The position numbers and the translations under genes are program-made. This document shows, piece after piece, positions 43,690 to 52,206 of a DNA stretch of 64,000 bases. The stretch lies in assembly GCF_009690905.1 (NCBI RefSeq), contig NZ_VOSW01000049.1, positions 1-64,000 on the forward strand, given 5' to 3'. Within the stretch, counting starts at the first letter, position 1. Every line of letters begins with the position of its first letter. The notes beneath the pieces were generated by a model. It ran no database searches and was not told the origin of the DNA. It saw nothing but the letters and a program-made list of their open reading frames with translations. The stretch is from Paraburkholderia madseniana. GTDB taxonomy: Bacteria > Pseudomonadota > Gammaproteobacteria > Burkholderiales > Burkholderiaceae.

Positions 43690-44413
43690 GTTGCCTCGGC
43701 GAACTCTATCAACCTGCTGAATTTGATGCAGTTCGGCTTTCTGCCAGGGTATTCGAGGGCGTAAAAATGACGTTGCTCGACGACGCACACGAACTCACCT
43801 CGCGCGCGGCTGGAGGTTGCGTCGACCAGCGCCCCGAGGTAAGTCGAGCAAAGCCCGCACAGCGGGCGCGAGGCGAGTGCCCCAGAAACGGAGGGGCCGA
43901 TGCGCGAGTTCAACGGCCTCATGCCAACTGCTCCGAGGAGTGAGTGATGCCACGAACGACTTGACGCCATGGCTGCGATTGCCCCCGATATCGAGGGTTC
44001 TGCACTATCGTTTTTCACAACTCGAGCGCGTCACGTGCATGCTTTGCGGTACGTGCCTGATGTTCCCGATAACTTCCCGACTACGCGCCTGCCGCGTGGC
44101 TCCGTGCATGACGACGCCCTCTATTGCGGCATCGGCCAAACTTCTACAGTGACATTAAACTCAATATTGATGTTTATGTCAATCAAGACGATAAAATCTA
44201 CACCGAGGTGAAGGCGAAAAGCGGAATCGTCATACCAAACAGCGGAATCACCGGGCGCAGAAGCGCCCCATCCCGGACGCACCATGACAGGCGCCGAAAC
44301 GGGCGAAAGTCGAAGCCGACGTCGGCAGCCTGGTGCAGCAAACGAAGCCACTCACTGCTGCTGCACGCTGCGTGTCGCCATGTAATATCAAACCGCCCCG
44401 CATGCAGGCGACC
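43690..44413. other. Non-coding stretch next to IS630
   Basis: About 720 bp without a convincing gene. It contains the operator-like dyad at 44150-44181. Short frames here look like chance or heavily decayed sequence, and the IS630 element begins at its right end. Confidence 0.5.
44150..44181. promoter_or_regulatory. 32-bp operator-like dyad, orphan
   Basis: A 32-bp imperfect palindrome (13 of 16 positions symmetric) starting TGACATTAAACTCAAT and ending GTTTATGTCA. It matches the dyad at 58068-58099, in front of the TetR/extradiol dioxygenase genes, at 24 of 32 positions, including the outer TGACATTAAA and TGTCA. No intact gene lies next to it, so it looks like a promoter left behind when the IS630 element or deletions removed its gene. 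Confidence 0.5.
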
Positions 44414-44470
44414 TAGTACAACCTCCCTTAAATAGCTTGAATAAATAACTGCCTCGGTTACCATGGCGAA

Positions 44471-45601
44471 ATGAGCCGAGGCCGTCATGCAAAGCCGGTG
44501 AAGCTGGCGAAGAAAGAAAAACAGGAACTGCTATTGCTGATCGGGCGCAAGACGGCCGCGCAGCGGGATGTGATGCGGGCGCGCATCGCGTTGTGGGCCG
44601 ATGAGGGCCACTCGAATACGGAGATTGCGCGCGAACTGGGTGTATCGGTGCAAACGGTCAGCGCGTGGCGCAAGCGCATTGCCCAGCAGGGTGCGCAAGG
44701 CATTCGCGAGGGTGAGCGCAGTGGTCGTCCACCGCGCATCACGCAGGAAGCGCGACTGCAGTTGATCGCGCTGGCGTGTGAAGGGCAGGAACCCGAGGGG
44801 CGGGTCACGCCGACGCTCGACGAGATCGTGGCACGCGCCGTGGAGCGCGGCGTCGTCGAACAGATCAGCCGCAGCCATGTGCAGCGCATTCTGCAGGCCG
44901 GTGACGTTCGTCCGCACCGGGTCCAGCAATGGCTACACAGTCCAGACCCGGCGTTTCGCGAGAAAGTCAACGTGATCTGCAAGCTGTACCGCAAGGCGCC
45001 GCGAAGCGCGGTGGTGCTCAGTATCGACGAGAAAACCGGCATTCAGGCCATCGAGCGCAAGCATCCGGGACGCGCGCCGGCGCCGGGACGGCTGCGACGT
45101 CGTGAGTTCGAATACATCCGCCATGGCACGCAGGCACTGATTGCCGCGCTTGACGTGCATACCGGACGGGTGCTGGCAGACTGCCGCGAGCGGCGCACGC
45201 AGGAAGATCTGGTCACCTTCATGGAGCGCGTGGCGGCCGCGTACCCGGGCAGGCAGGTGCACGTCATTTGGGACAATCTCAATACGCATTGCGCCCGGGC
45301 GGTCTGGCAGGCGTTCAACGCGCGGCACGGCGAGCGGTTTCACTTCCACTTCACGCCGTTGCACGCGAGCTGGGTCAATCAGATCGAACTGTGGTTTGCC
45401 CGCTACACGCGCCGTGTGCTGCGCCATACCAGCCATACCAGCACCGCGCACCTGCGCGAGCGCACCGAGCAATTTATTCGCGCGCACAATCAGGCGGCAC
45501 GCCCGTTCAAATGGAGTTTCCGGGGCTATCCGCTGCAAACCGGCGCATCGGAATCGAGTGACCGACATGCCAGCTCTACCCACCAAGCCGGCGTTCGTTG
45601 A
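44471..45601 (+). CDS. IS630-family transposase
   Basis: A 376-residue DDE transposase. N-terminal helix-turn-helix domain (GHSNTEIARELGVSVQTVSA) and catalytic triad in VVLSIDEKTGIQAI (D), HVIWDNLNTHCARAV (D) and HASWVNQIELWFARYTRRVL (E). All appear intact. The C-terminus ends GYPLQTGAS then continues with 17 residues, because the original TAA stop is changed to GAA here; the second copy of this 3' end (46040) keeps TAA. The protein is probably still active. Confidence 0.95.
   Translation: MSRGRHAKPVKLAKKEKQELLLLIGRKTAAQRDVMRARIALWADEGHSNTEIARELGVSVQTVSAWRKRIAQQGAQGIREGERSGRPPRITQEARLQLIALACEGQEPEGRVTPTLDEIVARAVERGVVEQISRSHVQRILQAGDVRPHRVQQWLHSPDPAFREKVNVICKLYRKAPRSAVVLSIDEKTGIQAIERKHPGRAPAPGRLRRREFEYIRHGTQALIAALDVHTGRVLADCRERRTQEDLVTFMERVAAAYPGRQVHVIWDNLNTHCARAVWQAFNARHGERFHFHFTPLHASWVNQIELWFARYTRRVLRHTSHTSTAHLRERTEQFIRAHNQAARPFKWSFRGYPLQTGASESSDRHASSTHQAGVR
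45514..45586. repeat. Direct repeat, copy A (transposase 3' end)
   Basis: 73 bp matching 46040-46112 with four mismatches. It covers the last codons of the transposase and the start of the passenger gene (CCAGCTCTACCCACCAA). One mismatch removes the transposase stop. The two copies flank the MAPEG gene, offset 526 bp. Confidence 0.9.
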
Positions 45602-45626
45602 TTCCCTGCCAAGGAGGCTCGTTCAA

Positions 45627-46013
45627 GTGAACAACGTTGCTCTCACATGCGTGGTCGTTCTAGGGCTACTACTTTTCGGCCTCGGATTATCCATCTCGGC
45701 AATGCGTTTTCGCGAAGGCACCAGCTCAGGCTGCGAGCCGAACCCCGCGAACCGGCTAAACAAGCTCGTCCGGGCTCATGCCAATACCGCCGAATATGCG
45801 CCGTTCCTCGCGTTGCTGTTTCTCTATCTTGGCGCGCGATCGCCTTCGACGGCGACAGTGTCGCTGATCGTCGCGGCAACCGTGTGCCGCTGTTTGCTCG
45901 TCGTCGGACTGATCGCATGGCCAACGATGGCAAAACCCAACTCTTTCCGGTTCGTCGGCGCACTTGGGACCTACCTGACCGGCGTGGCGCTATGTGCGAT
46001 GCTGCTGCGTTGA
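45627..46013 (+). CDS. MAPEG-family membrane protein
   Basis: A 128-residue four-helix membrane protein: LTCVVVLGLLLFGLGLSISA, then EPNPANRLNKLVRAHANTAE, the hallmark RAHxNxxE motif of MAPEG proteins, followed by APFLALLFLYLG, SLIVAATVCRCLLVVGLIAW and GTYLTGVALCAMLLR. The family includes glutathione S-transferase-like membrane enzymes. GTG 45627 has AAGGAGG nine bases upstream. It sits between two copies of the IS630 transposase 3' end, so it is cargo of the mobile element. Confidence 0.88.
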   Translation: MNNVALTCVVVLGLLLFGLGLSISAMRFREGTSSGCEPNPANRLNKLVRAHANTAEYAPFLALLFLYLGARSPSTATVSLIVAATVCRCLLVVGLIAWPTMAKPNSFRFVGALGTYLTGVALCAMLLR

Positions 46014-46039
46014 GATGCGACGGACAGACGAGATAGCGT

Positions 46040-46112
46040 GAGTTTCCGGGGCTATCCGCTGCAAACCGGCGCATCGTAATCGAGAGAACGACATGCCAGC
46101 TTTACCCACCAA
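46040..46112. repeat. Direct repeat, copy B (authentic transposase end)
   Basis: The second copy, 69 of 73 bases equal to 45514-45586. It has the intact TAA stop in the transposase frame (QTGAS-stop) and runs directly into the ATG of the passenger gene at 46093, so it represents the original arrangement of the element. Confidence 0.9.
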
Positions 46113-46392
46113 ACATTACGCTACCGAACTCCAGCGTCAACTGCGCAGCCTGCTCGGCCACGAGCAAATCGTCACGCAAGGCTACGGGTGTCACCTGCTG
46201 ATCAAACGCCTGGACGATGAGGAGCCCATCGTCGTGGCGCGCCTCACCGAGCTCGGCCGCAATCGATACAGCGCCGCCTTTCGCAGCCATAATGGCCGCT
46301 GGGAAACTCTGCCAGGCACAGGTTCGCTCGAGGAGATGGCCGAGGTGGTCGTTACGCTCCTGCAGCCTTACTTGCAGCCCGACAATTATTAA
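46093..46392 (+). CDS. IS630-associated small protein of unknown function
   Basis: A 99-residue protein: PALPTKHYATELQRQLRSLL, GYGCHLLIKRLDDEEPIVVA, RLTELGRNRYSAAFRSHNGR and a C-terminal MAEVVVTLLQPYLQPDNY. It is predicted soluble, alpha/beta. It ends 24 bp before the element's right repeat and starts 16 bp after the authentic transposase stop, so it is a passenger gene of the element. No function is known to me. Confidence 0.75.
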   Translation: MPALPTKHYATELQRQLRSLLGHEQIVTQGYGCHLLIKRLDDEEPIVVARLTELGRNRYSAAFRSHNGRWETLPGTGSLEEMAEVVVTLLQPYLQPDNY

Positions 46393-46440
46393 ATTTATTT
46401 ACGGGATATTGTACTAGGTTCCGCCTGCGCAGTCCGTGCG

Positions 46441-46469
46441 CAGTACGGCGCGAGTCTCGCGCCGTACTG
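46441..46469. repeat. Perfect 13-bp hairpin
   Basis: CAGTACGGCGCGA, a 3-base loop, and its exact complement form a strong hairpin 25 bp beyond the IS630 end and about 80 bp from the ompW-remnant stop. There is no T-run, so it is not a classical terminator; it may be a REP-like sequence or recombination site. Confidence 0.6.
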
Positions 46470-46546
46470 CCCAGTCGATGTGGCTCGTCCCATTTGTCCA
46501 TCTGCGGTCCAGCCAACCTCCCTTGGAGCGTAACCAGCAGCCATCT

Positions 46547-46750
46547 TTAGAATGTGTAGACGAACTCCAGGTGCCTGATGAGCGGATGCGTACGGATGTG
46601 CAACTTCGTCACGCCGTGCATACCCATGGCACTCAATGCGTCGGTCGTGAGTGAGGTCGACATCGGAATATAGGTCACCGAGGCGTTGATAAGATGCTTG
46701 CTGCGCGCAAGGTTGAATCCGACCTCGAACGTCGGGTTCCACGAGGGGCT
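46547..46750 (-). pseudogene. OmpW C-terminal remnant
   Basis: The last 68 codons of an OmpW-type outer-membrane protein: SPSWNPTFEVGFNLARSKHL, INASVTYIPMSTSL and the terminal HLEFVYTF with the aromatic final residue needed for barrel assembly. It corresponds to SSSWNPVFEIGANYAITKHW ... NVAYTF of the intact OmpW at 52471-53211. The 5' part is replaced by an IS6 fragment, so the IS probably caused the truncation. Confidence 0.8.
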
Positions 46751-46785
46751 GAGGGCGCAGGTTGTGGGGACTGCTGTCGTTGGCG

Positions 46786-47118
46786 CGACGCAAGCCGGGC
46801 AGCACCTGGCATCTGGACGAGATGTTCGCGACGCTGCGCGGAGAGCAGTATCTGTTGTGGCGAGCGGTCGACGAGCACGGTGCCGAACTCGGCGTGCTGG
46901 TACAAAAGCGACGCGACAAGGCCATGGCGAAGCGCTTATTCCGGCGGGTGCTGCGTTCAAACCCGGTGCCGCGCAGGATCGGTACCGACCAACTGCGCGG
47001 TTATCCGGCGGCGAAGGCTGATATTCCGGGGCTCGCTCAGGTAAAGCACGTTTTCGTCAAAGCGGCGGCACGCGTGAACAACCACGCCGAAATCAGCCAC
47101 CAGCCGACCCGCAGGCGT
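46786..47118 (+). pseudogene. IS6-family transposase, internal fragment
   Basis: About 111 codons matching the middle of an IS6 transposase: RRKPGSTWHLDEMFATLRGE (first Asp), RRIGTDQLRGYPAAKADIPG (second Asp) and KAAARVNNHAEISHQPTRRR. Both ends are missing. It is similar to but distinct from the copy at 38011. The 47119-47307 stretch after it holds nothing recognisable. Confidence 0.85.
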
Positions 47119-47307
47119 TTCTCTCATGCTTCGGCCCTATCCGCTAGCACTTCGCGTTGCCAAGACTTCAGATGAACGCGGGTACATCATCGCGCCATAC
47201 TCAAAGAACGCTTTGCAATATGACATGGTTGGACTGTTTCTTCCCCGGTCGAGAAAGCTATCTGATAAGGATAACTACGCTTGAGCCAGACAGGTAGTCC
47301 ACGCTCG

Positions 47308-48351
47308 TCAACTTGACAGGGCCCCCGTGGGAAGCAAGATCGCGCGCCCTTTCATGTGCCGGGCAGTGTGCTCGAACGCCAGGTCTGCATTGGAAAAAGG
47401 TACCGAGACGCCCACGGGCAGGGTCAGCGTGCCCCTCGTGAGGAACTGGTGCAGCATGTCGAGAGCGCCTTCGTCCGGTTGGAAGATGATCCAGCGGTAG
47501 CGTGCGCCCCTTGCGTCGGCCAGCGATTGCATATGCCGCCAGTCCTGGCGTGAACGCCAGGCTCCCGACAGAAGACCGCAACGGTCGATGTTCCCCAGGA
47601 GGGGATGAACGGTCGTGGCGTATCCCAGGGCTCCTTGCCGGAGGCGGCACAGAAGGGTTGCCTCATCCTCCCAGGCGCCGAAATTCACGCCGGCGTCGAA
47701 ATGATCAGGCAGTTCCTCCAGACGGCGGTGGGTTCTGTCCCAGACTGCCGTCGCGCCGAGATTCCGGCAGAGGTCAATATTTGCCGTGCTGCAGATAGCG
47801 GTGACTGATGCTCCCCATGCTCCCAGGACCTGAAGCGCCAATTGGCCGAGGCCCCCCGATGCACCGTGCACCAGCACGTTCTTGCCCGTTGCATTGCCTT
47901 CGCTGATTCCCGCACCACGTAGCGCCAGCCAGAGCGTGGTAAAAGTATAGGGCAAAGCCGCCAGAGCCCTGGAAGCAAGCCCGCGGACCGCCGGCCGCAC
48001 CAGGCGAGCGTCCACCGTCAGGTGCGTGGCATGCGCACCGCCCTTCTTGCCAGTCGGCACCAATCCCATGACCCGGTCGCCTGGTTGCCACGCGCTGACA
48101 CCAGCGCCAACGGAAACGATCTCTCCAGCAAAATCGTTGCCGAGGACCAAAGGAAACGTTCCTGCTCCCTTGAGGCTCAGGAGACGCCGGCCGTACCCCT
48201 CGGCGCGCTTGACGTCGATGGGATTGACCGACGTCGCCTCGACCCGGACCAGAACCTCGCCTTTTCCCGGTCGGGGCATCGCGGTCTTTCGTGTCTCCAG
48301 TCGGATCGGGTCCTCCGGTCCCAGGCAAAGCAGCTTCGTTGCAGTGCTCAT
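47308..48351 (-). CDS. Medium-chain (zinc-less) quinone-oxidoreductase-like enzyme
   Basis: A 347-residue MDR protein: GKGEVLVRVEATSVNPIDVK, LVLGNDFAGEIVSVGAGVSA, GDRVMGLVPTGKKGGAHATH, and the cofactor loop VLVHGASGGLGQLALQVLGA. The zinc-binding cysteine loop is absent, so it is a quinone-reductase or enoyl-reductase type. ATG 48351 is two bases after the transhydroxylase small-subunit stop, so it is tightly coupled to the Mo-enzyme genes. It may reduce an unsaturated ring or acyl product. Confidence 0.9.
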   Translation of the reverse strand: MSTATKLLCLGPEDPIRLETRKTAMPRPGKGEVLVRVEATSVNPIDVKRAEGYGRRLLSLKGAGTFPLVLGNDFAGEIVSVGAGVSAWQPGDRVMGLVPTGKKGGAHATHLTVDARLVRPAVRGLASRALAALPYTFTTLWLALRGAGISEGNATGKNVLVHGASGGLGQLALQVLGAWGASVTAICSTANIDLCRNLGATAVWDRTHRRLEELPDHFDAGVNFGAWEDEATLLCRLRQGALGYATTVHPLLGNIDRCGLLSGAWRSRQDWRHMQSLADARGARYRWIIFQPDEGALDMLHQFLTRGTLTLPVGVSVPFSNADLAFEHTARHMKGRAILLPTGALSS

Positions 48352-48353
48352 GA

Positions 48354-49217
48354 TCACGCGACTCCCACGCCGTTTGTCGACTGGGCGAGCCTGATGTCGC
48401 CCAGGTAAACGCTTTCGTCCAGTACGCAATTGCGCCAGGCGTTGCCGAGGTCATGACGGATTTTGACCCGGTAGAGGCCGCTTCCCTTGACAAGGCCACC
48501 GAACCGGAAATCACCGAAGCTGTCCGAGACGGTTTCGGCCACCTTCTGATTGCCCACGTACAGAGCGACGACCGCATCCGTGATGCACTCGACCACTTCG
48601 CCCATCTGCGCGCTGATGCTTCCGCCAATGAAGCAGGTTTCCCAGCGCTCAAAGTCGCTGTACCACACGCGTGGCTTCGTGCCGAGGTTGGGCCGCAATA
48701 CCTTGAGCCCCTCGCGCCGGGCCTTCTCGGCCATCGCTGCGTCATCCAGCTTGACCGTCTCGAAGACATCGGTGGGACAGGACTGCTGGCAACGCGGCCG
48801 GGGCCACCCCTGATCGAGCAGATGGGCATCGAAGATCCAAGTCTGTGGCAGTTGAAGCTCTTCATTCCAGACGATCGCCTTGTACGGGCACGACTTCACG
48901 ATGTCCTTCCGGCCCCGCGCCTTGTCCGGGTCAATAATGACGATGCCGTCGGCGCGCTTGCGGATCGCGCTACCGCCGACACGCATGCACGGCGCTTCGT
49001 CGCAGTGATTGCACATGACCGGCAGATACGTGGTCTCGACCATATGTGAGTCGCCCTGAACACGGCGCAGGATGCGCACGGGGCTCTCGGCATCGGCCGC
49101 GGCGGGCGCGGCATAACCGGGGAAGTCGTTGCCGACGTGCTCGTCGCGCGCGGCAATGACGCAGTTCTGGCAGTTCTCGCAACGCCCAACCTTGATAACC
49201 ATATTCCACTTGCTCAT
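48354..49217 (-). CDS. Iron-sulfur subunit, transhydroxylase-like Mo enzyme
   Basis: A 287-residue electron-transfer subunit resembling the beta subunit of pyrogallol-phloroglucinol transhydroxylase: N-terminal ferredoxin part to about 200, then a small beta-barrel-like C-domain (FGDFRFGGLVKGSGLYRVKI). Cysteines are C13, C16, C19; C69, C72, C77; C110; C143, C147. From memory the relative has a fourth Cys at 23 and a CxxC before AHLL; here these are A23, W127 and D130. That removes three ligands of one cluster while the other two keep all four. ATG 49217 follows GAGGA. It starts 10 bp after the large-subunit gene. Confidence 0.88.
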   Translation of the reverse strand: MSKWNMVIKVGRCENCQNCVIAARDEHVGNDFPGYAAPAAADAESPVRILRRVQGDSHMVETTYLPVMCNHCDEAPCMRVGGSAIRKRADGIVIIDPDKARGRKDIVKSCPYKAIVWNEELQLPQTWIFDAHLLDQGWPRPRCQQSCPTDVFETVKLDDAAMAEKARREGLKVLRPNLGTKPRVWYSDFERWETCFIGGSISAQMGEVVECITDAVVALYVGNQKVAETVSDSFGDFRFGGLVKGSGLYRVKIRHDLGNAWRNCVLDESVYLGDIRLAQSTNGVGVA

Positions 49218-49227
49218 TCCATGTTCC

Positions 49228-52206
49228 TCATGCTGCGCGACCGAGCATGAACGCCTCGGCACTTCTCCATTTTTCGACCTGCACCAGACAGGAGTTAGGG
49301 CTCATGCTGCTCGTGCCGGCGGTTTGAGGCCGGTCGGGGGTCAGCATATTCATGCAACCGCCGATTTCGACGCGCTCGCCATCGATTTCAATCAGTTTGA
49401 ATTCGGCGCTCGCCTCGTACGACTTGACCACTCCCGCGTTGACCAGCGGTGAGACGTCGGCCGCGCAGATCACTGCGCCCCGGTCGTTGTAAACCTTGAC
49501 AAGGTCGCGATGGACAATGCCTCGAATGGCCGCGTCTGCCCGACCAAGCCTCAGCAGCCAGAAGCGGTGCCCGCCGATTAGCGCGCGATGGTCCTCGATG
49601 CTGTTAACCGAGGAATTCTTGCCGTCGCAATGGGTATGGAAGCTGTAACGACTGTGAGTGGCAATCAACTGCAGCGGATAACGCTGGGCCAGCTCCGAAC
49701 GCAGCCCCTCCCAGGAGGGGATATAGCGGTTGAGCGGCGGCCGCTCGGGATTGTCCGCCGTATGCCGCTTCAGCAACTCGGGCACGAACTCCAGCTTGCC
49801 GCTCGGCGTCTGCAGGCCCGTGCCAAATTTTTCAGCGAACTGCGACGGCAGCGGATGTGGTTCCTGCAGGTCCTTTCGCCGGCCCTCCGCAAACCAGCGC
49901 ATGTCCACCGGATGGCGCAACTCGGGCTTTTCGGGCGGCACGACAAAATAGCCCTTGCGGCAGAACTCGCGCCACGAAATGTGATCGGGCAGATCCGACG
50001 AGTCGAAGACCCGCTTGACCCAGTCAAGCTCGCTGCATCCCTCGGTGAACACAGCGCCCAGGCCCAACCGGGTCAGGATCGCGGTGAAGATGTCGTAGTC
50101 GGAACGGGACTCGCCCATAGGCTCGATGCACTTGTGCTGCAGCGTCATGATGCGATGATTGACCGTGCTGTACCCATGATGGGCGTAGCCGCCGGAATTC
50201 GACCATTCCCCGATGTCCCAGCGCTCCAGAGAAGTGCATGCAGGCAGGATGATGTCGGCAAATTGAGCCTCACCCTCCATCCAGATGGACTGGTTGACCA
50301 CGAACTCGATGCTCGAGTGTCGGTAGGCGTCGGCCCAGCGTCCGGAATTCGTCACCGTGCTGAAGGCGGACCCGCCGTAACGGTAGATCATGTGGATCGG
50401 CGAATACCCGGGCATGGGATAGGTGAACGGCGCGAACTGGGCTTCCTGCGACATGCCGTCCCACAGGTAGCCCGTGGCATGACCGTTGATGATGGCGTCG
50501 GGCAGTTGCTGCCGCGGGACCATCTGCTTGACGGGATTCATGGTCAGGATGTGCGGCATGCGCTGGTAATTGTTCACCGCATTGGCGGTCCACGCCAGGT
50601 CGCCGGAAATGCCGCCGTCCGCGTAGCCGGGGAAATAAAAATGGAGGTCGTGAGGGACACCGACTTCAAGGCAGCCGAAATTCACGCCTGGCTTACCCCA
50701 GCCCTGCATCCCCATCATCATGATCATGCAGCGCGCCCATTGCGCTCCCGTTGCGCCTCGGCCCGCGCCACCAAATCCCGCACCGGTCATCCCGACAGCC
50801 AGATGGACCTTCCTGTTCCCCCATCGGCGCGCAAGCGCGCGGACGTCCTTGGCGGGCACGCCGGTCTCGCTTTCCTGCCACTCGGGCGTCTTGGGAACGC
50901 CGTCGGTTTCGCCGAGAAGGTAGGCTTTCCACTCGTCGAACCCGGTCGTGCGGGTGCCGACGTAATCCTTGTCGTACAGGTTTTCCACGGCCCACACGTA
51001 CATGATGGCGGTTGCGAGCGCAGCGTCGGTTTGCGGTCGGACCGGGATCCAGCGCCCGCCGAGCAATTGCGCGGTGGGGTTGCAGTGCGGGTCGATATGA
51101 ACGAACTCGATGCCGAGTTCTTTGGCCCACAGGCGCCGCGGCGTCCCCTCGAATCCCGCATAGGCGCCGTTGGTGCTTTCGGGATCGCAGGACCAGAAGA
51201 CGATCATGTCCGCTTCCTTGAGGCAATCCTCGACACCCCCATAGCCGGATGGCACGCCGATGCGCATCGAGTTGCCGAAATGATGCATGGCACCCCAGTA
51301 CCAGCCCTCCCAGCTGTCCGGATTCGCGGCGACCCGGGTGAAGCCGATCAGGTTGGCAAAGCGCGTCAGCGCGCTGAGGTAATAGCCCACATTGCCCCAC
51401 TGGTGGTGGGACGACAGCGGGAAGGTAATCGAACCCGGACCGTGAACGCGCTTCTGCCGGTTGATTTCTTTGGCGACAATGTCCAGCGCCTCGTCCCAAC
51501 TGATACGCACATAGCCGGACTTGCCCCGGTTCTGGGGATTGCGTTCGCCGTCAGGGTCGAAATCGACCCGCTTCATGGGATGAAGGATGCGCTTGTCCGA
51601 ATAGACGAGCGACTTGAGCGTCAACGCGTGGGGCGCAACCAATCCACGCCGTGGCGGCCTGAAGCGGCGTCCGCGCGCTTCGATTACCCAGCTTGGCGCA
51701 TCGGTGCTGTCCAGGTCGATGGGCGTCACCCGAATGACGCGGCCACCCTTGACGTAGACGAACAGCGGCCCGCCGTTTGTGCAGGTGGTGTAGCGGCGGG
51801 TGCCGTCGCGCATCGGCGTGCCCATCGGCAAACCGACGGTCTGCATCATGCTCAGGGTTTGCATGACCCAAACCAGCAGTTCGTCTTCGCCCTCGGTGAC
51901 CACCTTGAAGTTCTTGGCAGCGTGGATAATCTCGCCCTGGTCCGGCTTGGAGGAAAAGAACTTCAGCGCGGTAGCGACATCCTTGAAGGCCATGCGCACG
52001 TCGGATCGCCGATGATTGCCGGCACGCGACCGAATGTGGCCATTCTTGAACTCGATGACCCGATTGATGCTTCCGTCCATGAGCCCAATCGAGACGACGA
52101 GATCGCGCTCCTTCAGGCGATCACGATAGGCGGGAAACCGGCGTGCCGTCAGCTCAAGGAGCTTGGGCAAGGCAAAAAGAATGGTCTTGAGGACCTGTCG
52201 TTTCAT
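49228..52206 (-). CDS. Molybdopterin oxidoreductase, transhydroxylase large-subunit-like
   Basis: A 992-residue DMSO-reductase-family protein. Residues about 1-125 form an N-terminal extension (GSINRVIEFKNGHIRSRAGN) resembling an SCP2-like lipid-binding fold. The Mo domain follows with PLSSHHQWGNVGYYLSALTR, NPDSWEGWYWGAMHHFGNSM (Asp297, Ser298), VFWSCDPESTNGAYAGFEGT and SIWMEGEAQFADIILPACTS, all close to the transhydroxylase large subunit I recall from Pelobacter. In that family the Asp-Ser pair and a preceding His lie at the Mo site. No N-terminal [4Fe-4S] Cys motif or Tat signal is seen. ATG 52206 is preferred; 28 more codons upstream lack support. Forms the Mo enzyme with the next gene. 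Confidence 0.9.
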   Translation of the reverse strand: MKRQVLKTILFALPKLLELTARRFPAYRDRLKERDLVVSIGLMDGSINRVIEFKNGHIRSRAGNHRRSDVRMAFKDVATALKFFSSKPDQGEIIHAAKNFKVVTEGEDELLVWVMQTLSMMQTVGLPMGTPMRDGTRRYTTCTNGGPLFVYVKGGRVIRVTPIDLDSTDAPSWVIEARGRRFRPPRRGLVAPHALTLKSLVYSDKRILHPMKRVDFDPDGERNPQNRGKSGYVRISWDEALDIVAKEINRQKRVHGPGSITFPLSSHHQWGNVGYYLSALTRFANLIGFTRVAANPDSWEGWYWGAMHHFGNSMRIGVPSGYGGVEDCLKEADMIVFWSCDPESTNGAYAGFEGTPRRLWAKELGIEFVHIDPHCNPTAQLLGGRWIPVRPQTDAALATAIMYVWAVENLYDKDYVGTRTTGFDEWKAYLLGETDGVPKTPEWQESETGVPAKDVRALARRWGNRKVHLAVGMTGAGFGGAGRGATGAQWARCMIMMMGMQGWGKPGVNFGCLEVGVPHDLHFYFPGYADGGISGDLAWTANAVNNYQRMPHILTMNPVKQMVPRQQLPDAIINGHATGYLWDGMSQEAQFAPFTYPMPGYSPIHMIYRYGGSAFSTVTNSGRWADAYRHSSIEFVVNQSIWMEGEAQFADIILPACTSLERWDIGEWSNSGGYAHHGYSTVNHRIMTLQHKCIEPMGESRSDYDIFTAILTRLGLGAVFTEGCSELDWVKRVFDSSDLPDHISWREFCRKGYFVVPPEKPELRHPVDMRWFAEGRRKDLQEPHPLPSQFAEKFGTGLQTPSGKLEFVPELLKRHTADNPERPPLNRYIPSWEGLRSELAQRYPLQLIATHSRYSFHTHCDGKNSSVNSIEDHRALIGGHRFWLLRLGRADAAIRGIVHRDLVKVYNDRGAVICAADVSPLVNAGVVKSYEASAEFKLIEIDGERVEIGGCMNMLTPDRPQTAGTSSMSPNSCLVQVEKWRSAEAFMLGRAA

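Larger units (their letters stand above)
44414..46416 (+). mobile_element. IS630-family element carrying a captured MAPEG gene
   Basis: Ends are imperfect inverted repeats: the left (from 44414) reads TAGTACAACCTCCCTTAAAT; the right, inverted, reads TAGTACAATATCCCGTAAAT up to 46416. Both start with TA, the usual IS630 target duplication. Contents are transposase, a MAPEG gene between two copies of the transposase 3' end, and a small passenger gene. Without the insertion between the repeats the element would be about 1.48 kb. Confidence 0.75.
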
